From Gemmatimonas sp. (GTDB taxonomy: Bacteria; Gemmatimonadota; Gemmatimonadetes; Gemmatimonadales; Gemmatimonadaceae), in NCBI GenBank assembly GCA_025361705.1, contig JANYJW010000021.1, forward strand, positions 124,001 to 188,000: a stretch of DNA of 64,000 bases. The letters are read 5' to 3'. The notes beneath the pieces are model-generated. The model ran no database searches, was not told where the DNA came from, and saw nothing but the letters and a program-made list of their open reading frames with translations. A program made the position numbers and the translations under genes. Positions within the stretch are counted from its first letter, which is position 1. Each line of letters starts with the position of its first letter. Shown here in pieces: positions 33,960 to 44,995 of this stretch.

Positions 33960-34685
33960 TCAATCCACCACCCGCTTCGCCCGCCCCACAATCCCCACGC
34001 TCTTCGCCTTCTCGCGAAACCGCCGGTCGTGGCCCAGCGGATGCCCCTCCTCGTCCTGCCACTGGTGCACCATCTCGTGCAGCAGCGTCGCGAGCGACTC
34101 GGCCATGCCGTGTCGCTTCATGTGGCGGCGCGAAATGGCAATCTCGGCGGTGCGCCCCTGCTGCGCCGGCGCATAGTGACCCAGCCGCGCCCGCATGCGC
34201 CGCGACACGCGCACACGCACTCGGCGCAATGCGCCGGCGAAGCGCTCGGCATTGTACCTGGCGTGCCACTCGGTGAGCGTGGCGGCGAGCTTCTCGTCAT
34301 CGGGATGCGTGCGCTCGGGCGTGCGCGGCGGTCGCCGTTCCGCATCCCCGATGGGAAACGCCACGAGCACGCGGCGCGCGGCCACCCGTTCGGTACGGCG
34401 CGGCGCCATCAGGAACCGCACGATGGCGCGATGGACGGAGTCGGGCGCATCCAGAAACGCACGATGCACGCGCAACGCGCCGTCCACGGCGCTCACCACC
34501 ACCGACCGATTGCGCGTGAGCGCGAGCGAGCGCACGCCGCGCAGTCCCATCGCGGTCAGCCGCGTGAGCAATTCGGCGCCGGTGCGCGGTGCACGCGCCA
34601 GGTCGAGCGCGAGTTGCTGCGCGTCGCGCGCCGGCGGCGTGCGCCGAGCGCCACGCAGTCGGTCGATCAGCGCGCGAAAGACCAC
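33960..34685 (-). CDS. SprT-like zinc metallopeptidase-fold protein
   Basis: 241 residues. The C-terminal 110 residues have the SprT pattern: HEMVHQWQDEEGHPLGHDRRF, i.e. HExxH with a third His ten residues on, plus a preceding WHARYNAERF block. The N-terminal half is Arg-rich and not recognised. SprT-like proteins are zincins related to the DNA-protein crosslink protease Spartan, but in bacteria their role is unknown. The GTG start at 34685 overlaps the metallophosphoesterase stop by 19 bases, indicating cotranscription. Confidence 0.75.
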   Translation of the reverse strand: MVFRALIDRLRGARRTPPARDAQQLALDLARAPRTGAELLTRLTAMGLRGVRSLALTRNRSVVVSAVDGALRVHRAFLDAPDSVHRAIVRFLMAPRRTERVAARRVLVAFPIGDAERRPPRTPERTHPDDEKLAATLTEWHARYNAERFAGALRRVRVRVSRRMRARLGHYAPAQQGRTAEIAISRRHMKRHGMAESLATLLHEMVHQWQDEEGHPLGHDRRFREKAKSVGIVGRAKRVVD

Positions 34686-35488
34686 GATTGTGACGGAATG
34701 AAGTCAGTTGCCGTCGCGCTCCACTCCTGGCGCGTCACCGTCACCTGCGCGGCATCCCACGCCACCTCATGGAAGCAGGCGGGACGCCCGCCGCGCGCGC
34801 GCGTCGAGATGGTGTTCACCTGCGACACCACATACCGGCGCCCGTGGCGCTCCACCTGCGCCACCTGCGCCTCGTGATCGTGGCCGCACAGCACCACCTC
34901 GCACCCGGTGCGCGCCACCTCGTCGAGCCCGCGCTCCCGCGCCGTGAGTCCCCACCGGTGCGACAACGTGCCACGCAGCACGTTGTGGTGCAGCATCAGC
35001 ACGCGCAGGTCGCCGGCGTCCGCTGCCTCGAACTCGCGTGTGGCGCGCGCCCACTGCGCCGGCCGCGCCACTCCCACCACCGACAGATCGCGCAGGCGCG
35101 ACGTCAGCGTGTGCCACTGGATGCCCTGCGACGTATTGATCGACGCCACCGTCGCGCCCGAGGCGCGCAGCGTCGGCTCGAGGTCGGCGCTGATCCACCG
35201 GCGGTAGCCGCGATACATCATCGCCCGCACGCCGAGTCCGCCCACGCACCACCACCACGCCACATCGTGGTTGCCGGGAATCGCGACCGTGGGTGCCGAT
35301 GCACGCGCCCTCTCAATGAAGGTGCGCGCCCTTGCGAACTGGGCGCGAAATCCACGCTGCGTCAGGTCACCCGACACCGCCACCACATCCCACCGGCGCT
35401 CGGCGAACCGCCGCTCCACCGCGGCGACATGCGCCGGCACTTCGGGCGGACCGAAGTGGATGTCGGAAAGATGGACGAGCGTTGGCAT
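34667..35488 (-). CDS. Calcineurin-like metallophosphoesterase
   Basis: 273 residues. Metal-binding motifs in the canonical order: LSDIHFG, SGDLTQRG, PGNHD, MLHHN and CGHDHEAQ. This is the class III phosphodiesterase/CpdA-like subgroup. The substrate is open: cyclic nucleotides, UDP-sugars or phospholipids are family possibilities. No signal peptide, so cytoplasmic. ATG 35488. Followed by the SprT-like gene with overlap and preceded by a secreted protein gene with a 17-base gap. Confidence 0.9.
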   Translation of the reverse strand: MPTLVHLSDIHFGPPEVPAHVAAVERRFAERRWDVVAVSGDLTQRGFRAQFARARTFIERARASAPTVAIPGNHDVAWWWCVGGLGVRAMMYRGYRRWISADLEPTLRASGATVASINTSQGIQWHTLTSRLRDLSVVGVARPAQWARATREFEAADAGDLRVLMLHHNVLRGTLSHRWGLTARERGLDEVARTGCEVVLCGHDHEAQVAQVERHGRRYVVSQVNTISTRARGGRPACFHEVAWDAAQVTVTRQEWSATATDFIPSQSWSFAR

Positions 35489-35505
35489 GCGAACCTGGGC
35501 GACGG

Positions 35506-36102
35506 CTACTGCGGCGCCACGACGAGTTCGGCGACCCGCGTGACGAGCTTCTGCAGCAAACCGGGCGAATACACGGCAGCGCTCTCACCACTGAGGTCGG
35601 CCTGCCAGAGCGCCGCATTGAGGCGCGCGTCGATGAGCAGCAGTCGCACGCCGAGGTTGCCGCCCGACTTGCCGGCGTCGACGTGCAGTTCCACGGGCAC
35701 CAGGACATAGCGCGCGTCGTGCAGGGCCACCACGCGCCGCAGGTTGCTGGCCAGGGGATCGGGAATCACCCCTTCCTTGGGCACGCCGTAGCGCACGGGA
35801 AATGCGCCGAGATTGCGCGGGTCGCCGGTGTACATCGCGTTGCGCTTGGCCGACCGGATCACCTGCGCCGGCGTGGCCCACATGCCGCCCAGCCCGTGCT
35901 CGTTCATTGCCTCCGACAGCAGGCTGTCGAATGCGGCACGCATCGCCGCCGCGGCCGGCGCCGCAAACACGCTCGAATCAGCACGGAAGAACTGGACGGG
36001 AACCACCGCCACCTTGGTGCTGGCGTACGGCGCGAGCGGCGCCGATTGCTGGGCAGACAGGTCGGCGGCAACGATCGCAACGAGGAACAGCAGGCGGCGC
36101 AT
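35506..36102 (-). CDS. Secreted protein of unknown function
   Basis: 198 residues with a signal peptide (MRRLLFLVAIVAADLSAQQ). The mature protein opens with a VAVVPVQFFRAD block and has alternating strands such as RYVLVPVELHVDA and GVRLLLIDARLNAALWQADL, which recalls small periplasmic proteins with a TolB-N- or GNA1162-like alpha/beta domain; I do not claim the family. First gene of a three-gene minus-strand unit. Divergent from cstA, with a 93-base spacer. Confidence 0.6.
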   Translation of the reverse strand: MRRLLFLVAIVAADLSAQQSAPLAPYASTKVAVVPVQFFRADSSVFAAPAAAAMRAAFDSLLSEAMNEHGLGGMWATPAQVIRSAKRNAMYTGDPRNLGAFPVRYGVPKEGVIPDPLASNLRRVVALHDARYVLVPVELHVDAGKSGGNLGVRLLLIDARLNAALWQADLSGESAAVYSPGLLQKLVTRVAELVVAPQ

Positions 36103-36195
36103 GCACAGCCCCGTGGTGGTGGTCCCGGAAAGGTAGACATTGCACCACCCCCTGCGCGACGCCCAGATTGTGCCGACCCCACAACCGGGCCGACC

Positions 36196-38247
36196 ATGCC
36201 ACGCTGGCTGAACGTTCTGCTCTGGACCGCCATCGCCCTCACCGGGGCGTTCGCGATGGGCTACCTGGCCCTGTCGCGCGGCGAGGGCGTCAACGCGGCG
36301 TGGCTGCTCACAGCCGCCGTCTGCACCTATCTGGTCGGCTACCGGTTCTACAGCCGCATCATCGCCGCCAACATCTTTGCGCTCGACGCGCGCCGCGCGA
36401 CGCCTGCGGTGCGGCTGAGCGACGGCCAGGATTTTGTCCCCACCAACCGGTGGATCGTCTTCGGCCATCACTTTGCCGCCATCGCCGGCCCGGGCCCGCT
36501 GGTCGGCCCCACGCTCGCCGCCCAGTTCGGCTACCTGCCGGGCGCGCTCTGGATCATCGTCGGCGTCGTCCTTGGCGGCGCGGTGCAGGACTTTGTCATT
36601 CTGGCGGCCTCGGTGCGACGCGACGGCAAGTCGCTGGGACGCATGGCGCGCGACGAGATTGGCCCGGTGGCCGGCGCCACGGCGCTCGTGGCCGTGCTCG
36701 GCATCATGATCATCCTCATCTCGGTGCTCGCGCTCGTCGTCGTCAAGGCGCTGCAGCAGAGTCCGTGGGGGACGGTGACCATCGGCCTCACCATTCCCAT
36801 CGCGATGCTGATGGGCGTCTACCTGCACTACGTGCGCCCGGGCCGCGTGCTCGAGACGACGGCCATCGGCATCGTGCTGCTCATCGTCGCGCTGTACGCG
36901 GGACGCTGGGTGGCGCAGGACCCGACGCTCGCGCCGATGTTCACGCTCACAGGCCCGCAACTCGCCAAGTGGATCATCGGCTATGGCGTCGCCGCATCGG
37001 TCCTTCCCGTCTGGCTGCTGCTCGCGCCGCGCGACTACCTGTCAGCCTTCGTGAAGATCGGCGTGGTGGTGGCGCTCGCCGCGGGCATCCTCATCGTGCT
37101 GCCGCCGCTGCAGATGCCGGCGATGACGCGCTTTATCGACGGCACGGGCCCGGTGTTCGCGGGCAAGCTCTTTCCGTTCGTCTTCATTACGATCGCCTGC
37201 GGCGCCATCTCGGGCTTCCATTCGCTCATCGCGTCGGGCACCACGCCCAAGCTCCTCGAGAGCGAGGCCGACGCGCGCTTCATCGGCTACGGCGCCATGC
37301 TCACCGAATCGCTGGTGGCCATCATGGCGCTCATCGCGGCGTGCGTGCTCACGCCGGGCGTCTATTTTGCCATCAACGCGCCGCCGGGCATCATCGGCAC
37401 CACGGCCGAGAGCGCCGCGCAGGTCATCCGCACCTGGGGATTTGTCCTCGACCCGGCGCAGCTGCACGCGCTCGCCGCCAATGTGCAGGAGCAGTCGCTG
37501 CTCTCGCGCACGGGCGGCGCGCCGTCGCTCGCCGTCGGCATGGCGACGATCTTCGCCACGGTGCTTGGCGGCACGGGGGCGATGGCGCTCTGGTACCACT
37601 TCGCGCTGATGTTCGAGGCGCTCTTCATTCTGACCACGGTGGACGCCGGCACGCGCGTGGGACGCTTCATGCTGCAGGACATCCTGCGGCACATCTGGGC
37701 GCCGCTGGGACGCACAGCCTGGTATCCGGCCGTCGTCTTCTCGAGTGCGCTCTTTGTGGCGATGTGGGGCTACTTCCTGTATCAGGGCGTCACCGATCCG
37801 TTGGGCGGCATCAACTCGCTGTGGCCGCTCTTCGGCATCGCCAATCAGCTGCTCGCCGCAGTCGCGCTCTGCGTGGGAACCACGGTGATCATCAAGATGG
37901 GGAAGGCGCGCTACGCCTGGATCACCGTGGTCCCGCTGGTCTGGCTGGCGATCGTCACGATGACCGCAGGCGCCACCAAGGTCTGGTCAACCGACCCGCG
38001 CCTTGGCTTCCTCGCCCACGCCAGTGCCGTCGAAGCGCAGATGGCCACCGGCGTGCTCCCCGCCGGCGCCAAGAGCACGGCCGACGTGGTGCGCATGGCA
38101 CTCAACGACCGGCTCGACGCGGGCGTCGCACTGTTCTTCATGGCAGCCGTGGTGGTGATCCTCGTGGCGTCGATGGTGGAATGGATGAAGGTGCGGCAGG
38201 GGCGCGGGACGGCATCAAGTGAGGTTGCGGCTGTGGTGAGAGCATGA
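36196..38247 (+). CDS. cstA: Carbon starvation protein A (CstA), peptide/pyruvate transporter
   Basis: 683 residues with about 16 to 18 membrane segments. N-terminal block VPTNRWIVFGHHFAAIAGPGPLVGP and further family segments SGFHSLIASGTTPKLLESE and AVFVALWYHFALMFEALFIL-like stretch identify CstA. In E. coli CstA and its paralogue BtsT import peptides or pyruvate. The small partner YbdD normally sits next to cstA; here the YbdD-like gene is about 6.5 kb away at 44699. ATG 36196; no gene of the same strand follows directly. Ends 31 bases before a strong hairpin. Confidence 0.93.
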   Translation: MPRWLNVLLWTAIALTGAFAMGYLALSRGEGVNAAWLLTAAVCTYLVGYRFYSRIIAANIFALDARRATPAVRLSDGQDFVPTNRWIVFGHHFAAIAGPGPLVGPTLAAQFGYLPGALWIIVGVVLGGAVQDFVILAASVRRDGKSLGRMARDEIGPVAGATALVAVLGIMIILISVLALVVVKALQQSPWGTVTIGLTIPIAMLMGVYLHYVRPGRVLETTAIGIVLLIVALYAGRWVAQDPTLAPMFTLTGPQLAKWIIGYGVAASVLPVWLLLAPRDYLSAFVKIGVVVALAAGILIVLPPLQMPAMTRFIDGTGPVFAGKLFPFVFITIACGAISGFHSLIASGTTPKLLESEADARFIGYGAMLTESLVAIMALIAACVLTPGVYFAINAPPGIIGTTAESAAQVIRTWGFVLDPAQLHALAANVQEQSLLSRTGGAPSLAVGMATIFATVLGGTGAMALWYHFALMFEALFILTTVDAGTRVGRFMLQDILRHIWAPLGRTAWYPAVVFSSALFVAMWGYFLYQGVTDPLGGINSLWPLFGIANQLLAAVALCVGTTVIIKMGKARYAWITVVPLVWLAIVTMTAGATKVWSTDPRLGFLAHASAVEAQMATGVLPAGAKSTADVVRMALNDRLDAGVALFFMAAVVVILVASMVEWMKVRQGRGTASSEVAAVVRA

Positions 38248-38278
38248 GGTTGAAACGGCCACTGTGACATGCAGACCA

Positions 38279-38316
38279 TACGCCGCAGGCTGTCCGTACG
38301 TACAGCCTGCGGCGTA
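38279..38316. terminator. Perfect 15-pair hairpin between cstA and hom
   Basis: TACGCCGCAGGCTGT (38279-38293) pairs fully with ACAGCCTGCGGCGTA (38302-38316), loop CCGTACGT. It lies between the convergent ends of cstA and the metY-metX-hom operon, so a bidirectional terminator or a REP-like element. There is no T tract on either side. Confidence 0.65.
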
Positions 38317-38345
38317 GCGCGTACAGCCGCTGCTTCAGTTGCACT

Positions 38346-39367
38346 TCATCGAACCGCCCCAAGCAGGTCACCCAATACTGCGCTCGCTGTCGCGCTCCCC
38401 CCCGCTCCGCGCCCTTGCAGCCGCAGCAGCCCCAACGACTCGCTGTCGATGTGCACCGCGTTCTCCTCGTCGCGCACTGCGGCCAGCGCGTGATCGCGCG
38501 GGATGATGACGGGCCGCACCCACGCGCGCACGGTGCCGTCATCGCCGCGCACCGCGCCTGCGAGGTACTTCAATACACCGTCGCGCGCCTTGGCCAGCGC
38601 CGCCAACGGGTCGGGGTCGGCGGGCAGCGGCTCCACGCGCACGTCCAGCGTGGACGGGTCGACGCCCCACGCGAGCCACGCGAGAATGCGGATCTTGTCG
38701 GCCGCGTCGAGCCCATTCAGGTCGCGTGATGGATCGGCCTCGGCGAATCCGCGCGCCTGCGCGTCACGCAGCGCATCGGCAAACCGCGTGCCCTCGGCAA
38801 CCGCCGTGAGCAGAAAGTTGGTCGTCCCGTTGAGGATGCCGGTGATGGTGCGCACGCCGTGCCCGCCGAGTTCTCCGCGCAGCGTGCGCACCACGGGCAC
38901 ACCGCCGCCCACGGCCGCCTCGAATTGCAGCGACGCGCCCTGATCGTCGGCGAGCCGCTGGAGTGCCGGTCCGTGCGCCGCGATCAGCGCCTTATTGGCG
39001 GTCACCACGTGCCGACCGGCGGCCAGCGCCTCGCGCACCACACGCTCCGCTGGGTCGAATCCGCCGATGGCCTCCACCACCACGTCCGCGTCGGTGCGCA
39101 GAAAGTCATCCATCGACGTCGTCAGCAGGTGACGCGGCAGCACAACCCCACGCTCTTTCGCCGGATCGCGCACGAGGATGCGCACCAGCTCGAACGTCAC
39201 GCCGTGGCGCGCTTCGAACAACGCGCGCTGGCGGCGGATGAGCGTCACGAGCGATGCGCCCACGGTGCCGCAACCCGCGAGGGCGACACGCACCACCCGC
39301 GGCGCACGGGCGCGGGCGCGCGGTGCGCCGTGGTCCCGTGCCCCCGAACGGTCAATGGCACTGGCAG

Positions 39368-39371
<4 letters not shown>
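38346..39371 (-). CDS. hom: Homoserine dehydrogenase
   Basis: 341 residues. NAD(P) loop VALAGCGTVGASL near residue 30, catalytic block TANKALIAAHG, and GILNGTTNFLLT with the later DLNGLDAADKIRILAWLA, which hold the substrate and catalytic Asp/Lys. No aspartokinase domain and no ACT domain. It makes homoserine from aspartate semialdehyde. It is the last gene of metY-metX-hom with ATGA overlap, so homoserine supply is placed under the same SAM riboswitch as its use. Confidence 0.95.
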
Positions 39372-42120
<2,749 letters not shown>

Positions 42121-42142
42121 GGACGCTTCAGTTGTGGACGGA

Positions 42143-42171
42143 AGGCTAGCGACGTCGGTTGGCGGCGTCAA
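42143..42171 (-). promoter_or_regulatory. Promoter of metY-metX-hom
   Basis: TTGACG (42171-42166) and TAGCCT (42148-42143) are separated by exactly 17 bases on the minus strand. The expected transcript start near 42136 falls 16 bases before the SAM-II aptamer, which supports this promoter. Confidence 0.65.
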
Positions 42172-42174
42172 GGG

Positions 42175-42210
42175 CACCGCCCGTGGCACCGCCCGTGGCA
42201 CCGCCCGTGT
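42175..42210. repeat. 12-base tandem repeat upstream of the met promoter
   Basis: CACCGCCCGTGG is present three times (the last copy ends in T). It is immediately upstream of the -35 of the met promoter and 75 bases before the S9 peptidase ATG. It could be a binding site for a regulator of either gene. Confidence 0.75.
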
Positions 42211-42284
42211 CGCCCCCAGCGGCCGGGCCTTCCGCTCCGTAGAATTGCCGCAGCACTACTCCATTCGACCTGAGCGTACAACGC

Positions 42285-44702
42285 ATGCGCCGTCTCATCA
42301 CCGCCCTCGCTTTCGTCGCTGTGCCGCTCGCGGCGCAGCAACCGCGCTTCGACTTCACCATTGCCAACATCATGCGCGGCCCCGAGCTGTACGGCCGCGA
42401 ACCCGGCAACGTGCGCTGGACCCCCGACGGCCTGTGGATCTACTTCCAGTGGCTGCCCGCCGGCAGCGATTGGCGCGCAACGCTCAAGCCGTATCGCGTC
42501 CGCGCCCTGGCCGGCGCAAAGCCCGAGCAACTCACCGAGGCGCAGATGGACTCCGTGGCGCCGCTGATTGCCGATGGGCCGCTGTCGCCCGACCGCGCGC
42601 GACGCGTGGTGAGCGTGCGTGGCGACCTCTTTATCGTCGACCTCAGGAAGTCGGTGACGCGCCGCCTTACCGAGACCGTCGTGATGGAGAGCAACCCGCG
42701 ATTCTCGCCCGATGGCCAGCGCGTGGTGTTTGTGCGCGACGGAAATGCGTGGAGCATCGACCTGGGCAGCGGCTTCACCCGGCAGCTCACGGACGTGCGT
42801 ACGGCAGATGCGGCGCCGGGCGCTCCAGCGGGCACGATGTCCGGTGGTGCGCGCGGTGGACAGGCAGCCGGACGCGCCGGCGGCGTGGCGCGAACGGCGG
42901 GCGACACCCAGCGCGGCGCGCTCGAGCGCGATCAGCGCCAGCTCTTTGAAGTCATCCGCGACCAGGCCAACGCTGATTCCGTGCGACGCGCCGAGTCGGC
43001 GGCGCGCGACTCGCTCGGCATCAGGCCGGCAACACTCGCGGCCGGCGAACGACTCGCGCAGCTCTCCGTGAGTCCGGCGGGCACGGCCCTGCTCTTCACC
43101 ACCACCACGGCCGCCGCCGACGCGCGCAGCGGCATCGTGCCCAACTATGTCACGGCCTCGGGTTTCACCGAGGATATTCCCAACCGCACCAAGGTGGGCG
43201 ACGCGCAGCCGCGCACGCGACTCGGCTACCAGCAGCTGCCGCGCGGCGAGGTGAAGTGGTTGCGCTCCATCGACAGCGACTCGCTCATCGCCAACTCGCA
43301 GCTCGTCGGGTGGAACGACGCTGGCACCGTGGCGCTCGTGATCGGATCAAGCAGCAACTTCAAGACGCGCCAACTCTCCGCAGTCGATGGCGCGACTGGC
43401 GCGCTGAAGGCCATTGACGTGATGCGCGACACGGCGTGGGTGGGCGGGCCGTGCTCGTTCGGCTGCGCCGGCTTCTACGACGAGGATCGTCGCGTCTACT
43501 TCGTCGATGAGTCGACGGGGTGGGCGCAGCTCTGGTCTGCCGCCGTGGATGGCAGCGACCGCCGCGCACTGACCAGCGGCCAGTTCGAGATCTCCGATGT
43601 GGCGCTGTCAGCCGACCGCAAGAGCTTCCTCTTCCATTCGAGCGAAGTCTCGGCGTTCGACCGCGACCTGTATCGCATGCCCATCGCCGGCGGTGCCCGC
43701 CAGCGTCTGACGCTCGGTGCCGGCGGCCACAGCGCCGTGCCCTCACCCGACGAGAAGCAGCTGGCCGACGTCTACTCCGTCACCACGCGGCCGCCCGAGC
43801 TCTTCCTCGCTGGCGCCTGCATGCCGGGAGCCCTCTGCCGGATGGCGCCGCCCAGTCAAATTACGGTGTCGCAGACCGCCGACTGGCTCGCGTTCAAGTG
43901 GATCGACCCCGCTATCGTGATGATCCCCGCGTCGGACGGCGTGCAGGTGCCGGCCCACATCTACCGGCCGCAGGACATCGGCGCGCAGCCCAACGGCGCG
44001 GCCGTGATCTTCGTGCACGGCGCGGGCTACCTGCACAACGTCGGTCATTTCTGGAGCCAGTACCCGCGCGAGTTCATGTTCAACAACTACCTCGCGTCCA
44101 AAGGCTACGTGGTGCTCGATCTGGATTATCGTGCGAGCGCCGGGTACGGCCGCGACTGGCGCACGGCCATCTACCGCTTCATGGGCGGCCGCGACCTGCA
44201 GGATCAGGTCGACGCCTCGCGGTACCTCGAGAAGACCGTCGGCATCAACCCCGAGCGCGTGGGCATGTACGGCGGTTCGTACGGCGGCTTCATGACGCTG
44301 ATGGCGCTGTTCACCGAGCCGAAGCACTTCGGGGCCGGCGCTGCGCTGCGGTCGGTGACTGACTGGGCGCACTATAACCACGGCTACACGGGCTCCATCC
44401 TCAACCTCCCGCAGACCGACACGCTCGCCTACCGCCGGTCGTCGCCCATCTTCCACGCGCAAGGGCTCGAGGATCCGCTGCTCATGCTGCATGGCATGGT
44501 GGACACCAACGTCAACTTCCAGGACATCGTGCGGCTCACCGAGCGCCTCATCGAGATCGGCAAGACGGGGTGGGACCTCGCCGTGTACCCGGTGGAAGAC
44601 CACGGCTTCGTGCGCCCATCGAGTTGGACGGATGAGTATGGACGCATCTTCTCGCTCTTTGAGCGCACCATCGGCCCCAACGGCAGCAAGGCCAAGCCAT
44701 GA
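42285..44702 (+). CDS. S9-family serine peptidase (dipeptidyl-peptidase IV/acylaminoacyl-peptidase-like)
   Basis: 805 residues with a signal peptide (MRRLITALAFVAVPLAAQQ). Residues up to about 560 form a beta-propeller (WTPDGLWIYFQWLP; PRFSPDGQRVVFVRDGNA). The C-terminal alpha/beta hydrolase has the nucleophile motif GGSYGGFMTL near residue 660, DTNVNFQD with the Asp and EDHGF with the His. It cleaves dipeptides or oligopeptides in the periplasm. Between the propeller blades an insert rich in Ala, Gly and Thr (about 180-220) is unusual. The stop overlaps the YbdD-like gene (ATGA). Confidence 0.93.
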   Translation: MRRLITALAFVAVPLAAQQPRFDFTIANIMRGPELYGREPGNVRWTPDGLWIYFQWLPAGSDWRATLKPYRVRALAGAKPEQLTEAQMDSVAPLIADGPLSPDRARRVVSVRGDLFIVDLRKSVTRRLTETVVMESNPRFSPDGQRVVFVRDGNAWSIDLGSGFTRQLTDVRTADAAPGAPAGTMSGGARGGQAAGRAGGVARTAGDTQRGALERDQRQLFEVIRDQANADSVRRAESAARDSLGIRPATLAAGERLAQLSVSPAGTALLFTTTTAAADARSGIVPNYVTASGFTEDIPNRTKVGDAQPRTRLGYQQLPRGEVKWLRSIDSDSLIANSQLVGWNDAGTVALVIGSSSNFKTRQLSAVDGATGALKAIDVMRDTAWVGGPCSFGCAGFYDEDRRVYFVDESTGWAQLWSAAVDGSDRRALTSGQFEISDVALSADRKSFLFHSSEVSAFDRDLYRMPIAGGARQRLTLGAGGHSAVPSPDEKQLADVYSVTTRPPELFLAGACMPGALCRMAPPSQITVSQTADWLAFKWIDPAIVMIPASDGVQVPAHIYRPQDIGAQPNGAAVIFVHGAGYLHNVGHFWSQYPREFMFNNYLASKGYVVLDLDYRASAGYGRDWRTAIYRFMGGRDLQDQVDASRYLEKTVGINPERVGMYGGSYGGFMTLMALFTEPKHFGAGAALRSVTDWAHYNHGYTGSILNLPQTDTLAYRRSSPIFHAQGLEDPLLMLHGMVDTNVNFQDIVRLTERLIEIGKTGWDLAVYPVEDHGFVRPSSWTDEYGRIFSLFERTIGPNGSKAKP

Positions 44703-44992
44703 CTGAACGCGCCATCGTGCCGCGTGCTGCCGGCGATGCGCCCGGCGGCACGCCACAGGTGGCCGAGCGCGTCGCCGAGCGCGTCGCCGAGCGCGTCGCC
44801 GAGCGCGTCGCCGAGCGCGTCGCCGAGCGCGTCGCGCGGGTGATCCGGCGCATCATCGGCGTGCCCGACTACGACGCCTATGTGGCGCACATGCGCGCAC
44901 ATCATCCGGGGCAGCACCCGATGTGCGAGCGCGACTTTCAGCAGGAGCGCCTCACGGCGCGGTACTCGCGCCCCGGCAACCGCTGCTGCTGA
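44699..44992 (+). CDS. YbdD/YjiX-family small protein with AERV repeat
   Basis: 97 residues. The C-terminal 48 residues match the YbdD family: IGVPDYDAYVAHMRAHHP, PMCERDFQQERLTARY and the final RCC. YbdD proteins partner CstA-type peptide/pyruvate transporters. Residues 20-46 are instead a heptad-like AERV tetrapeptide repeated six times, coded by a 12-base DNA repeat, which could form a coiled coil. The cstA gene is 6.5 kb away; here it is coupled by ATGA to a secreted peptidase gene, so peptide digestion and uptake may be linked. Confidence 0.85.
   Translation: MTERAIVPRAAGDAPGGTPQVAERVAERVAERVAERVAERVAERVARVIRRIIGVPDYDAYVAHMRAHHPGQHPMCERDFQQERLTARYSRPGNRCC
44762..44833. repeat. 12-base tandem repeat, six copies, in the YbdD-like gene
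   Basis: GCCGAGCGCGTC is repeated six times exactly, encoding Ala-Glu-Arg-Val units. Copy-number change would keep the frame. Exact identity of the copies suggests recent expansion. Confidence 0.95.
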
Positions 44993-44995
44993 GCG

